Positions 34,356-43,757 of a stretch of 64,000 nt of DNA are shown here, in pieces. Location: assembly GCA_910578835.1 (NCBI GenBank), contig CAJTSK010000002.1, positions 113,197 through 177,196 of the forward strand, in the 5' to 3' direction. How positions within the stretch are numbered: position 1 is the first letter of the stretch; each line of letters starts with the position of its first letter. The translations under genes and the position numbers were made by a program. The notes beneath the pieces are model-generated. The model saw nothing but the letters and a program-made list of their open reading frames with translations. It made no database searches and had not been told where the DNA came from. This DNA is from an uncultured Muribaculum sp. Its GTDB lineage: Bacteria > Bacteroidota > Bacteroidia > Bacteroidales > Muribaculaceae.

Positions 34356-36572
34356 TTATTTTCGCGGATTGATTATGCGTTCCCCGAGATATTTTGCAAA
34401 CTCTCCACGTAGCCTCTGAAGCTGCACATGGGCTTCCATGAGCGCGCGTATCTCTTCAGGGTCTGCATCGGGCGACGATGCGACACGTTTCAGGTCGTCA
34501 TGCAGTTTGCGTATGCGACATTCGAGTATGGCATCCTTGTATTCAAATATCGCTCTGGGCACCAATTCGCCAAGCCGTTCCTCGTCGGTCTCTACATGGG
34601 CGTATTTTGTATGTACCTTGCTTAGCACATGCTTGTCGGCGACAAGTTCGAGCGTGATATTGCGTATAGTGTCATCGGGATGGGACGACAGGGCTTTCTC
34701 GATGTATAGCATGGCAAAGTTGTCTTTGCCTTCCTGAAATTTTGCATCGGCGCTCTCCACTATAAGCTTTTCTTTTCGTTCGATAGTAGCGATGTCGGTC
34801 TCTGTCTCTCGCAGCTTTGCCTCGCCTTCTGCGATGTAGCGTGAGCGCCGTTCCATGAGGTCGCTGTCATTGCGCGCGCAGTCTGAACTCCAGCTTTCAC
34901 GACTTGCCTTTATTGCTTCGTTGAATGCAAGGATTATGTCGGGATTGGTAAAGGTGAGGTCATCTATCTTGAGCTCTTCTGCGATATAGTCTATGACTTT
35001 TACCGGCACTGTGTTACCTTGCTCGTCGATGCTGTCGCAGAGGTCAAGCATCCCGTAGCGTAATACATAGCGGAGAAGCCCTTTCTCGTAAGGACGAAGA
35101 AAGCGTCCGGTGCCGCTTATTGTCTCGGCGTTACGGAGCGCGGTCTCTATGTCTTTCTCGCGGCGTGCCTCATCTTCTTTTTCGCTGTCGGCTGTTTCCT
35201 GCTGACTTAGCTCTTCTATAGACTCGTTGCCCGCCTTTTTCAGCCGCTTTTCAGCCGCTTTCTCAGCAAGAGCCTTTACCTGCTTGTTTACCTCACTGCT
35301 TACTATGCGCTCGTCGATTTCAAGCCGGCGGCTACACTCCTTTATATATATATTACGCGTCACCGGTTCAGGGATGACCGCTATCGACCTTACGATGTCG
35401 GCGATTACCTTTGACCGGGCAATCGGGTCGTTTTCGACGCCCTGAAGCAATATGTTGGTCTTGAACTGGATGAAGTCTATTTCATTGTCGCGTATATATT
35501 GCTCTAACTCAGAGGAAGTGTGTTTGCGAGAGAAGGAGTCAGGGTCGTCTCCGTCGGGTAGAAGCAGCACCTTTATGTTAAGACCCTCTCCAAGAAGCAT
35601 GTCGATGCCTCGTAATGATGCTTTTATGCCTGCCGCGTCGCCATCGTAAATCACGGTGACATTTTCAGTAAAGCGATGTATCATCCTTATCTGTCCCTCG
35701 GTTAGCGAGGTGCCGGACGATGCCACGACATTTTCCACTCCCGACTGGCTCATGGATATTACATCCATGTATCCCTCGACGAGTATGCATTTGTCATGTT
35801 TGACAATTGACGGCTTTGCCTGATACATGCCGTAGAGCTGGTTGCTCTTGTGATATATGAGCGATTCGGGCGAATTGACATATTTTGCCATATCCTTTTT
35901 GAGGGTACGGCCGCCAAAGGCTATGACCTTGCCCGACACTGAGAATACTGGAAAAATCACCCTTCCTTTAAAACGGTCGTAGACGCGCCCCTGCTCGGTG
36001 CGTATACATAGTCCGGTGTCGACAAGATATTTTACGTTGTATCCCTTGCTTGTGGCGGCACGCAGCAGGTCGTCGCTCTGTTCCATCGCATAGCCGAGAT
36101 GAAATTTCTTGATGGAAGCGTCAGTCAATCCGCGGTCGTAGAAGTAGGAGAGTCCTATGTCCCTGCCGTCGGCGGTGTCGTATAGGTTGCTCTCGAAATG
36201 AGACAGTGCAAACTCGTTAACGGCGAATAGGCTGGCGCGTTCCGATTCTCGTTCGCGCTCCTCGTCGCTCATCTCATGCTCCTTGATTTCGATATTGTAT
36301 TTCTTGGCAAGGTAACGCAGGGCTTCGGAGTAGCTTATCTGCTCGATTTCCATTACAAAATTTACCGGCGAGCCACCTTTGCCGCAGCTGAAACATTTGC
36401 AAATGTTCTTTGCCTTTGACACGGAAAATGACGGGGTGCGCTCGTTATGAAACGGGCATAATCCGAGATAGCTTGACCCACGTCGTTTTAGATTGACGTA
36501 GTCGCTTACCACATCGACTATTTCAGCGGTGTCAAGTATTCGCTGTACTGTTTCTCTGTCTATCTTCTTCAC
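34356..36572 (-). CDS. dnaG: DNA primase DnaG
   Basis: Makes RNA primers at the replication fork. 738 residues: zinc-binding domain with C39-x2-H42 ... C60-x2-C63 (CPFHNERTPSFSV, CFSCGKGG), the Toprim catalytic core (VEGYMDVISMSQSG, YDGDAAG, DGDDPDSF), then a helical C-terminal helicase-binding region with an acidic Glu/Lys linker near residues 440-480. The start codon is GTG; no ATG is in reach. A long structured region lies upstream (36573-36784). Confidence 0.96.
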   Translation of the reverse strand: MKKIDRETVQRILDTAEIVDVVSDYVNLKRRGSSYLGLCPFHNERTPSFSVSKAKNICKCFSCGKGGSPVNFVMEIEQISYSEALRYLAKKYNIEIKEHEMSDEERERESERASLFAVNEFALSHFESNLYDTADGRDIGLSYFYDRGLTDASIKKFHLGYAMEQSDDLLRAATSKGYNVKYLVDTGLCIRTEQGRVYDRFKGRVIFPVFSVSGKVIAFGGRTLKKDMAKYVNSPESLIYHKSNQLYGMYQAKPSIVKHDKCILVEGYMDVISMSQSGVENVVASSGTSLTEGQIRMIHRFTENVTVIYDGDAAGIKASLRGIDMLLGEGLNIKVLLLPDGDDPDSFSRKHTSSELEQYIRDNEIDFIQFKTNILLQGVENDPIARSKVIADIVRSIAVIPEPVTRNIYIKECSRRLEIDERIVSSEVNKQVKALAEKAAEKRLKKAGNESIEELSQQETADSEKEDEARREKDIETALRNAETISGTGRFLRPYEKGLLRYVLRYGMLDLCDSIDEQGNTVPVKVIDYIAEELKIDDLTFTNPDIILAFNEAIKASRESWSSDCARNDSDLMERRSRYIAEGEAKLRETETDIATIERKEKLIVESADAKFQEGKDNFAMLYIEKALSSHPDDTIRNITLELVADKHVLSKVHTKYAHVETDEERLGELVPRAIFEYKDAILECRIRKLHDDLKRVASSPDADPEEIRALMEAHVQLQRLRGEFAKYLGERIINPRK

Positions 36573-36576
36573 AATA

Positions 36577-36584
36577 CAAAATTA
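36577..36584 (-). promoter_or_regulatory. Possible close-in -7 box at dnaG
   Basis: Minus strand TAATTTTG fits TAnnTTTG but ends 5 bases before the dnaG GTG. If used, the dnaG message would be leaderless or nearly so. It sits within the T run of the preceding hairpin and could be chance. Confidence 0.35.
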
Positions 36585-36784
36585 GAAAAAAAAAATAAGA
36601 CAGCCTCCCGGCTCCCTTATTTTTCGCTTGTTGCTTGTTGAATATCTATTCTGTCTTTTATTGGAAAGTTACGTATGAAAAAGTATTCTATTATTACCTT
36701 TTTAGTTTGTGTCGGTCATGATAAAAATTTAGATTAGCTAAGAAGTCTAACGGGCGGTTGTTTGTCAACCGCATTACAAAGTTA
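36585..36784 (-). ncRNA. Candidate small RNA or structured dnaG leader
   Basis: On the minus strand: a -7 box TAACTTTG (36777-36784); a hairpin gcggttg/caaccgc (36754-36772) near the predicted 5' end; and a terminator-like 3' end. In that 3' end AAGACAG (36651-36657) pairs with CTGTCTT (36597-36603), a 4-bp AGCC/GGCT hairpin lies inside, and about 10 T follow just before dnaG. This delimits a transcript of about 180 nt. No coding potential or known RNA family (not tmRNA, SRP or RNase P by motif) is recognised. It could also be an attenuator for dnaG. Confidence 0.5.
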
Positions 36785-36990
36785 ATAAATATTTTTGCAA
36801 TCTAAATGCATAGTATGATATGTTTTATAACATGTAATGTCGGGGTGCTACAAAATGGTTAGTAAAAACTATAAAATTAAACATTAACTTCGTGTCAAAA
36901 TATAATAGTTCAGAATTAGAATTGTCTTAATTAAAATTTTTAAAAAGTAAAAATATGTTAAATCAAGACTGCGGCTTATTATAATGCAAT
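36785..36990. other. AT-rich intergenic region
   Basis: Between the candidate RNA and the GH13 terminator. Very AT-rich, with no ORF and no convincing structure. Confidence 0.5.
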
Positions 36991-37023
36991 AAAAAGCGGC
37001 GTAAACAGAGTCTATGCCGCTTT
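36991..37023 (-). terminator. Intrinsic terminator of the GH13 gene
   Basis: 11-bp stem aaagcggcgta (36993-37003) with tatgccgcttt (37013-37023), one G-U, 9-base loop. On the minus strand TTTTTATT follows. Confidence 0.85.
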
Positions 37024-37043
37024 GTTTGGTTGCATAATGTCAG

Positions 37044-38477
37044 TTAGTATATGATATAAGATGTAAGCGGCTGCATCTCTCCGCTTATTTTTCCATCTTT
37101 TACTTCAAAAGTGGTGCCATGTACCTTGTCGGTGTAGTTGCCCGGCTTCAATGAGGTGGCGAGGTCGATAGTCACTGTTTCTTCGCTAAGATTGATGAGT
37201 GCCGCACCTTTATCGCCGCGTTCAACCTCGATTATCGAGCCATTGTCATTTACGACTACATTTTCCGGCTCTCCGTGCATCGCCTTGCGGAACTTGTTAA
37301 CGGCGATTACTTCCGGATTGAAGAACTCATCGTTGCCGCGCGCGCCGATGCGGTTGTTTCCCCAATAGTTCTCACGGGTGCTTCCGGCAGGACGGCTGAA
37401 GAAGAGTGGCGTGCCAAACTGGCGGGCGGCAAGGAATACGTAGCCCTCTCTGATTCGCGCATCGGAGATGTCGGCCGATTCATGCTCATTGGCGTATGTG
37501 TCGTGTGATTCAACCCAGGTCACCAGTTTCAGCGGGTCGGCGGGATGATGCCATGAGGCGAGGCTGTCGGCATAGTAGTTGCCGGCGCGCAGCACATTGC
37601 GGAGGGCGTGACCGTAGCTGCTCGCTGTGAGACCCATGTATTCCGAATATTCCAGCTCCTTGACATTCTTGTCTTGAAGCACTTCGCCATATATAAACAG
37701 GCTGTCGGCGGGAAGGGCGAGTTTAAGCCCTTTTACAGCCTCGCGTCCGGTGGCTACATCCCAGAAGTTGTTACGCTCGGCGAGCGAGTCAAGAGGGTCT
37801 GAGGGCAGCCCGATATGTTTTGCCGTGTCGTAGCGGAAGCCACGCGCGCCACATGCAAGAAGATCATTGACATATTGCATGTAGTAATATTGGAAGTCGG
37901 GATTTTCAGTGTTGACATCAGGCAGACCTCCCATCTTGCCGGTTGTACACTGATAGCGGTCGTTGTAGTCTTTTATGTCAACGAGCCCGTTAGCATGAAA
38001 CAGATTGTCGTGACCGCCTACGGCACTGTCAAGTGCTGCTGTCACGGCAGTATGATCTACGGCAGTATGATTGGGGAGCACGTCGACGATGATTTTTACG
38101 CCGTATTTGTTTGCGCTGTCACACATAGCCTTGAACTGATCGCGGTTGCCAAGCATATAGTTGCCTATCTTCCAGTCAATCGGCTGGTAGTAATAATACC
38201 ATTTGCCTTTCACGGAGTCGTCAGGAGTGCTGAAGAGTGCCATTCCGCCATCCTCTCCGACAAAACAGGTGTTGGCGGGAGATGTCTGTACATAATTGAA
38301 TCCTGCATCAGCGATGGTCTTCATGTTTGCGGCAATTGTGTCAAATGACCATGACCACGCATGTAGAATCACATCGTCATTTGTCGGCTCATTAGCCACC
38401 TGTGCTTTTTTGTCACATCCGGTCATCGCTACTGCGGCTGCAGATAAGGCCGCCAAAGAGTAGATAAGTTTTTTCAT
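37044..38477 (-). CDS. GH13 alpha-amylase-type lipoprotein
   Basis: Alpha-glucan-degrading glycoside hydrolase of family 13, 477 residues. The lipobox MTGC puts a lipid on Cys21, so the enzyme is membrane-anchored; it lacks the acidic surface-export tag (CDKKAQ). Catalytic landmarks: DVLPNH (132-137), nucleophile Asp217 in GFRYDTAKH, acid/base Glu265 in YGEVLQ, and His325-Asp326 in WVESHDTY. A C-terminal beta domain completes it. No SusCD pair or regulator is nearby; the gene is a lone unit with its own terminator. Confidence 0.92.
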   Translation of the reverse strand: MKKLIYSLAALSAAAVAMTGCDKKAQVANEPTNDDVILHAWSWSFDTIAANMKTIADAGFNYVQTSPANTCFVGEDGGMALFSTPDDSVKGKWYYYYQPIDWKIGNYMLGNRDQFKAMCDSANKYGVKIIVDVLPNHTAVDHTAVTAALDSAVGGHDNLFHANGLVDIKDYNDRYQCTTGKMGGLPDVNTENPDFQYYYMQYVNDLLACGARGFRYDTAKHIGLPSDPLDSLAERNNFWDVATGREAVKGLKLALPADSLFIYGEVLQDKNVKELEYSEYMGLTASSYGHALRNVLRAGNYYADSLASWHHPADPLKLVTWVESHDTYANEHESADISDARIREGYVFLAARQFGTPLFFSRPAGSTRENYWGNNRIGARGNDEFFNPEVIAVNKFRKAMHGEPENVVVNDNGSIIEVERGDKGAALINLSEETVTIDLATSLKPGNYTDKVHGTTFEVKDGKISGEMQPLTSYIIY

Positions 38478-38588
38478 CTTTATTAAATCGGTTAAGAATT
38501 ATTTTACGCACCGTAAAGATAAGCAAATCTCCACAAAGTACAAAACCACTGTCCTGTATTTAAATCAATTGCCCTATAGAATATTAAT

Positions 38589-38626
38589 AAACCTTGCAGG
38601 GTGGAGAATTTCCTGCAAGGTTTTTG
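38589..38626 (-). terminator. Intrinsic terminator, probably of ygiQ
   Basis: Perfect 10-bp stem accttgcagg (38591-38600) with cctgcaaggt (38612-38621), 11-base loop. It lies just after the ygiQ stop; the minus side has TTTATTAAT and the plus side TTTTTG, so it could work in both directions. Confidence 0.75.
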
Positions 38627-38629
38627 TGG

Positions 38630-40546
38630 TTAACGCTTTTTGTGGCGAGAGGCTGTCGGTCGGCTGCCTGGTGAGTGTTTGCCGGAGACGACCGGACCGC
38701 GGTATGCCGGATATAGGCGCTGTATCAGGTCGGGGCGATGGAGCCGGTTGAGCCCCCTGATTATGTCATCGCGGTAAGTCTTGTCATACCAGAAAAAGTA
38801 ACGTCGCTGCGCAAGCTTCTCTTCTGGCGATACGGCACAAAACATTCGTTCACCGGTATAGGGATGATAGCCTGTATAATAGATTTCTGTTGACACAGTC
38901 ATTGGTGTCGGCGTGAAGTCTTGTACCTGTTCAAGGTGCATATTGAGGTCTTTTGTCTCGACGGCAAGTTCCGCCATATCTACTTCACGGCAGCCCGGGT
39001 GGGATGATATGAAGTAGGGTATAAGCTGTTGACGCAGCCCCGAAGTGCGGTTTACACGGTCAAATATCTTCTTGAAGTCGTAAAACCGGCTGAACGACGG
39101 TTTGCGCATCACATCAAGCACGCGGTCACATGTATGTTCCGGCGCTACTTTGAGTCGCCCTGACACATGGTCGGTTATCAGCTCTTCATTGTAACGGCGA
39201 TTGATGCTGTCAATGCGTGCGTCACCTGATACATGCATGGAGAGGTCATAGCGCACACCGCTGCCGATAAATGATTTTTTCACGCCGGGAAGCGAATCGA
39301 CGGCGTGGTATAAGTCGAGCAGTGGACCATGGTTGTTGTCAAGATTTTTGCAAGGCAGGGGGTGCAGGCAAGAGGGCCGCATACACTTTGAGCATATGGA
39401 GAGGTCTTTGCCTCCCATCTTATACATATTGGCTGATGGTCCCCCGAGGTCGCTGATGTAACCTTTGAAGTCGTCCATGGCTATGACTTGGCGTGCTTCA
39501 CGCAATACAGACTCCTTGCTTCGCGAGGCAATGAATTTGCCTTGATGGGCGGAGATGGTACAGAATGCACAACCTCCGAAGCATCCCCTGTGAAGGTTGA
39601 TTGAGTGCTTGATCATCTCCCACGCCGGTATGGTCTTGCCCTTGTAGCGAGGATGGGGTAGACGGGTGTACGGGAGGTCAAACGATGCATCAATTTGCTC
39701 TGTTGTCATGGGCGGAAGCAGCGGGTTGATTTTTACCACCTGATTACCATGCTGCTGCCATATTACAGCGCCATGCATGCGGTTGGACTGCTGCTCGACA
39801 TGCTTGAAGTTTAACGACTGTTTTTTCTTGTCGCGGCGACACTCTTCATATGATGAGAGTATGATGTTGTTGCTGTCGGCATCCGGCATTTCCGACGCAG
39901 GAAGCAAAATAGCCGATTGAGGGAGGTCATTGATGTCAGATATCTTTTCGCCTGCTGCAAGGCGGTCGGCAAGAGTGACAATAGGAATTTCCCCCATGCC
40001 ATATATCACCATGTCGACATGAGCGTCAAGCAGTATTGACGGTCTCAGCCTGTCTTGCCAGTAGTCGTAATGGCTCACTCTTCGCAGCGAAGCCTCGATG
40101 CCGCCCGCAATTACAGGCACATCGGGATAGAGGCGTTTGAGAATTTCTGAATATACTATTGTAGGATAATCAGGGCGCATGCCGTGACGACCGCCCGGCG
40201 TGTATGCATCGTCGCTGCGTCGCCGCCGCGCTGCAGTATAGTGATTGACCATCGAGTCCATGGCTCCTGCCGATACGCCGAAGAAAAGCCTTGGCGCTCC
40301 AAGCTTTTTAAAATCTCTAAGGTCATCGCGCCAGTTGGGCTGTGGCACTATCGCCACTTTAAGCCCGTGGGCTTGCAGGGTGCGTCCGATTACTGCCGCT
40401 CCGAATGACGGATGATCGACATAAGCGTCGCCTGAAAAAATAATCACGTCAAGATAGTCCCAGCCAAGAGCCTCGACCTCTTTTGCGGAAGTCGGTAGCC
40501 AAAGCGAGGGATCCCTGTAGGTGTTGGTTGTCATGTGGTTTTTCAT
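38630..40546 (-). CDS. YgiQ-family radical SAM protein
   Basis: Large (638 residues) B12-independent radical SAM protein of unknown reaction. The cluster motif C-x3-C-x2-C is in RGCFGGCAFCTISAHQG, and an extra Cys-rich segment (ICSKCMRPSCLHPLPC) is typical of the family. The N-terminal UPF0313 domain starts at WLPTSAKEVEALGWDYLDVIIFSGDAYVDHPSFG. The C-terminus is basic (SRPTASRHKKR). Its ATG overlaps the uvrB stop by one base (TAATG), so it is co-translated with uvrB. Confidence 0.92.
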   Translation of the reverse strand: MKNHMTTNTYRDPSLWLPTSAKEVEALGWDYLDVIIFSGDAYVDHPSFGAAVIGRTLQAHGLKVAIVPQPNWRDDLRDFKKLGAPRLFFGVSAGAMDSMVNHYTAARRRRSDDAYTPGGRHGMRPDYPTIVYSEILKRLYPDVPVIAGGIEASLRRVSHYDYWQDRLRPSILLDAHVDMVIYGMGEIPIVTLADRLAAGEKISDINDLPQSAILLPASEMPDADSNNIILSSYEECRRDKKKQSLNFKHVEQQSNRMHGAVIWQQHGNQVVKINPLLPPMTTEQIDASFDLPYTRLPHPRYKGKTIPAWEMIKHSINLHRGCFGGCAFCTISAHQGKFIASRSKESVLREARQVIAMDDFKGYISDLGGPSANMYKMGGKDLSICSKCMRPSCLHPLPCKNLDNNHGPLLDLYHAVDSLPGVKKSFIGSGVRYDLSMHVSGDARIDSINRRYNEELITDHVSGRLKVAPEHTCDRVLDVMRKPSFSRFYDFKKIFDRVNRTSGLRQQLIPYFISSHPGCREVDMAELAVETKDLNMHLEQVQDFTPTPMTVSTEIYYTGYHPYTGERMFCAVSPEEKLAQRRYFFWYDKTYRDDIIRGLNRLHRPDLIQRLYPAYRGPVVSGKHSPGSRPTASRHKKR

Positions 40547-42615
40547 TATTCAAGAGAGTTAAGATGGTCTTCCATTTTCATGAGTTCATCGCGCATTCGT
40601 GCGGCTTCCATGAAGTCCATTCGTTTTGCCGCCTCTACCATCTCGCCGCGCAGACGCGTGATGGCACGTTGCAGCTCATTTTTATTCATATACGGTATGA
40701 CCGGGTCGGCAGCTATGTCGACCTTATTGGTGTATTCCTCAAGATATGGTACTTTTTTGCGGACTGACGCCTGTTTTCCTTGCGGGCGTTGTTCGCGAGG
40801 TGCCGGCACATCATCTTCATCGTCCACGCCGATTATTGCTTGTCGAGCCTTCACGATTGCCTGCGGCGTTATGCCATGCTCTTCGTTGTAGGCAAGCTGC
40901 AGCGCGCGGCGACGTTCGGTTTCATCAATAGTCTGCTGCATGGAGTCGGTAATCTTGTCAGCATACATTATGACCATGCCGTTGAGATTTCGTGCGGCAC
41001 GTCCCACAGTCTGAGTGAGCGACCTGTGGCTGCGCAGGAAGCCTTCCTTGTCGGCATCGAGTATCGCTACAAGCGACACTTCCGGAAGGTCAAGACCCTC
41101 ACGCAGCAGATTGACTCCTATCAGCACGTCGTAGACTCCGGCGCGGAGGTCGTCAAGTATCTTGATTCGGTCAAGAGTGTCTACATCACTGTGTATGTAA
41201 GCCGCCTTGACCCTTAGTTTCAGCATGTATTCGTTAAGCTCTTCCGCCATGCGCTTTGTGAGGGTCGTGACAAGCACGCGTTCATCTTTCTCGATGCGCT
41301 GTTGTATTTCTTCGAGGAGGTCGTCGATCTGATTGAGCGACGGGCGCACACTGATAAGCGGGTCGAGAAGTCCGGTAGGACGGATAATCTGCTCTACAAT
41401 CACGCCGTCGCTTTTTTCCAGTTCATAATCTGCAGGTGTCGCGCTCACATAGATAGTCTGGTCGGTTAGCGCTTCAAATTCGTTGAACTTCAAGGGACGG
41501 TTGTCAAGAGCGGCAGGAAGGCGGAATCCGTATTCGACAAGGTTCATCTTTCGCGATACGTCGCCGCCATACATGGCGCGTATCTGCGGTATTGTGACGT
41601 GACTCTCATCGATAATAGTGAGGAAGTCTTTAGGGAAATAGTCAAGAAGGCAGAATGGTCTCATCCCCGGCTGACGTCCGTCGAAGTAGCGGCTATAATT
41701 TTCTATGCCGGAGCAGTGACCTATTTCGCGTATCATCTCGATGTCGTAGGTCGTGCGCTCATAAAGGCGGCTTGCTTCAAGCTCCTTTGCCTCTCGGCGG
41801 AAATAGTTGACTTGTTCGCCCAGGTCGATTTCCATGTTGGCGATTGCCTGACCCACCCGCTCGCGCGATGTCACGAAAATGTTGGCAGGATATATGTTGA
41901 AGCAGTCGTGCTTCCCGAGTGAAGTACCGTCATCGGGGTGGATTGTGGATATTGACTCGATTTCGTCGCCCCAGAATATTACGCGGAGTGTAATCTCTTC
42001 ATAGGCGAGGCGAATGTCGACGGTGTCGCCCTTTACGCGGAATGTGCCTCGTGACAGTTCAAGCTCGTTACGGCTGTAAAGCGCGTCTACGAGTTTGCGG
42101 AGAAACACGTTGCGGGCGATTTTCTGTCCCGTTTTAATACTTACTACGCTTGCATGGAAATCTTCAGGATTACCTATACCATATAGACATGACACAGACG
42201 ACACTACAATCACATCTTTTCGTCCCGACAGCAGCGCGGAGGTAGTGGCAAGTCGCAGCTTGTCAATCTCGTCATTAATCATGAGGTCTTTCTCGATATA
42301 CTTGTCAGATGACGGGATATATGCCTCAGGCTGATAATAGTCGTAGTAGCTTACAAAATATTCTACGGCATTATTGGGGAAAAATTGCTTGAACTCGCCG
42401 TAAAGTTGTGCGGCGAGTGTCTTATTGTGGCTAAGTATAAGGGTAGGGCGATTCACCTGAGCAATCACGTTTGCCATGGTGAATGTCTTGCCGGAGCCCG
42501 TGACTCCGAGCAAGGTCTGCGCCTTGACTCCTGAATTTATGCCTTCCACAAGTTCACTGATGGCTTGCGGCTGGTCGCCTGTCGGCTGGTACTGAGATTC
42601 CAACTTGAAATCCAT
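40546..42615 (-). CDS. uvrB: Excinuclease ABC subunit B
   Basis: Damage-verifying helicase-like subunit of nucleotide excision repair. 689 residues from the ATG at 42615 (MDFKLESQYQPTGDQPQAI); an upstream in-frame TTG adds three codons and is not needed. Walker A GVTGSGKT, beta-hairpin YYDYYQPEAYIPSSD, helicase motifs (SVSCLYGIG, INLLREGLDLPEV, QTVGRAARN) and a C-terminal UVR motif are present. A -7 box TATCTTTG sits at 42643-42650 on the minus strand. Confidence 0.97.
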   Translation of the reverse strand: MDFKLESQYQPTGDQPQAISELVEGINSGVKAQTLLGVTGSGKTFTMANVIAQVNRPTLILSHNKTLAAQLYGEFKQFFPNNAVEYFVSYYDYYQPEAYIPSSDKYIEKDLMINDEIDKLRLATTSALLSGRKDVIVVSSVSCLYGIGNPEDFHASVVSIKTGQKIARNVFLRKLVDALYSRNELELSRGTFRVKGDTVDIRLAYEEITLRVIFWGDEIESISTIHPDDGTSLGKHDCFNIYPANIFVTSRERVGQAIANMEIDLGEQVNYFRREAKELEASRLYERTTYDIEMIREIGHCSGIENYSRYFDGRQPGMRPFCLLDYFPKDFLTIIDESHVTIPQIRAMYGGDVSRKMNLVEYGFRLPAALDNRPLKFNEFEALTDQTIYVSATPADYELEKSDGVIVEQIIRPTGLLDPLISVRPSLNQIDDLLEEIQQRIEKDERVLVTTLTKRMAEELNEYMLKLRVKAAYIHSDVDTLDRIKILDDLRAGVYDVLIGVNLLREGLDLPEVSLVAILDADKEGFLRSHRSLTQTVGRAARNLNGMVIMYADKITDSMQQTIDETERRRALQLAYNEEHGITPQAIVKARQAIIGVDDEDDVPAPREQRPQGKQASVRKKVPYLEEYTNKVDIAADPVIPYMNKNELQRAITRLRGEMVEAAKRMDFMEAARMRDELMKMEDHLNSLE

Positions 42616-42642
42616 AGCTTGCAAATTGAATTTATTAACCTA

Positions 42643-42650
42643 CAAAGATA
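42643..42650 (-). promoter_or_regulatory. -7 box for uvrB-ygiQ
   Basis: Minus strand TATCTTTG (TAnnTTTG), 28 bases upstream of the uvrB ATG. Confidence 0.55.
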
Positions 42651-42729
42651 ACAATTTCCACCTACAAATCCATGTCATTCTGCCACCTTTGCAAAAATTC
42701 ACGAAAATACGCCCGTATCGGTGTCGCGG

Positions 42730-43695
42730 TTAGATGAAGCTGGTGTAGAGAAGGGGATTGATGCCGCGGAGGAAGTCAGATGCCGACATGCGGCGCTTGC
42801 CTTCAAGTTGTAGTTCTGTGATTTCATAGGCGACGTTTCCGGCACAGCCGGCATATAGCTTGTCACCGTCAATTTTGAATTTTCCTGTCGGCACAGTCAG
42901 ATTATCTGCCGGAGTTCCGGCAAACACTTTCAACTGCAATTCTTTGCCATCAACAGCGGTGAGGGTAGTCCACGCTGCGGGATATGGAGACAATCCTCTT
43001 ATGAGATTGTGTATTTTCAGCGCGTCATTGTTCCAGTCAATATGGCATGTGTCCTTGAAGATTTTCGGTGCCGGTGTCGGCTCCACACCTTTGGTCAGCT
43101 CATCCTGCGGGGTTGTAGTCAAAGTGTCGTCAAGTATCTTTGCCACTGTTTCCATAGTCAGTTCGGCACCGAGTGACATCAGTTTGTCATGTATGTCGCC
43201 GACATTTTCGTCATCGCGGATTTCAACTTTTTTCTGGTCGATGATGTCGCCGGTGTCAATGTCATGCTTGAGGAAAAATGTTGTCACGCCTGTCTCTTTG
43301 TCGCCATTGATTACCGCCCAGTTGATAGGTGCGGCGCCACGGTACTTGGGTAATAATGAAGCGTGAAGATTGAAGGTGCCAAGCCGGGGCATTGACCATA
43401 CTACCTCAGGCAACATGCGGAATGCGATAACAATAAACAGGTCGGCGTCAAGTGACCTGAGTTCGTCGACAAATTCCTGATTTTTAAGATTAGTAGGTTG
43501 CATGAGATGAAGTCCGTGGGCAAGTGCATATTGCTTTACGGGTGACTGCAACAGTTTGTGTCCGCGTCCGGCTGGTTTGTCGGGCATGGTTATGACTCCA
43601 ACTATGTTGTAGCCTCCCTCATATAAGCGTGAAAGACTTTCAACTGCAAATTCCGGTGTGCCGAGAAACACTATCTTGAGATCTTCTTTCTTCAT
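42730..43695 (-). CDS. fmt: Methionyl-tRNA formyltransferase
   Basis: Formylates initiator Met-tRNA. 321 residues from the ATG at 43695 (MKKEDLKIVFLGTPEFAVESL). Earlier in-frame starts (43701, 43716, TTG 43725) lie at or inside the promoter, so the short start is preferred. Formyl-transfer core: NLHASLLPKYRGAAPINWAVINGD with the HxSLLPxxRG signature and ETGVTTFFLKHDIDTGDI. A C-terminal OB-like domain follows. Confidence 0.96.
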   Translation of the reverse strand: MKKEDLKIVFLGTPEFAVESLSRLYEGGYNIVGVITMPDKPAGRGHKLLQSPVKQYALAHGLHLMQPTNLKNQEFVDELRSLDADLFIVIAFRMLPEVVWSMPRLGTFNLHASLLPKYRGAAPINWAVINGDKETGVTTFFLKHDIDTGDIIDQKKVEIRDDENVGDIHDKLMSLGAELTMETVAKILDDTLTTTPQDELTKGVEPTPAPKIFKDTCHIDWNNDALKIHNLIRGLSPYPAAWTTLTAVDGKELQLKVFAGTPADNLTVPTGKFKIDGDKLYAGCAGNVAYEITELQLEGKRRMSASDFLRGINPLLYTSFI

Positions 43696-43722
43696 CGTCA
43701 TACTTATTTTGAACATTTGTGG

Positions 43723-43730
43723 CAAAGTTA
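43723..43730 (-). promoter_or_regulatory. -7 box for fmt
   Basis: Minus strand TAACTTTG, 27 bases upstream of the chosen fmt ATG. A divergent -7 box for the PAP2 gene lies 12 bases away. Confidence 0.65.
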
Positions 43731-43742
43731 CGATTATTTGTA

Positions 43743-43750
43743 TAATTTTG
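43743..43750 (+). promoter_or_regulatory. -7 box for the PAP2 gene
   Basis: TAATTTTG (TAnnTTTG) 7 bases before the ATG at 43758. This implies a very short leader or that a later ATG is used. Confidence 0.45.
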
Positions 43751-43757
43751 TGGTGTC

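Noticed and set aside
37815..38348. Plus-strand ORF of 177 codons inside the GH13 gene
   Set aside because: Fully antisense to a gene with intact catalytic motifs; no motif of its own.
38520..38560. -7 box for the GH13 gene
   Set aside because: CAAAGTAC and CAAATCTC resemble the reverse box but do not fit CAAAnnTA.
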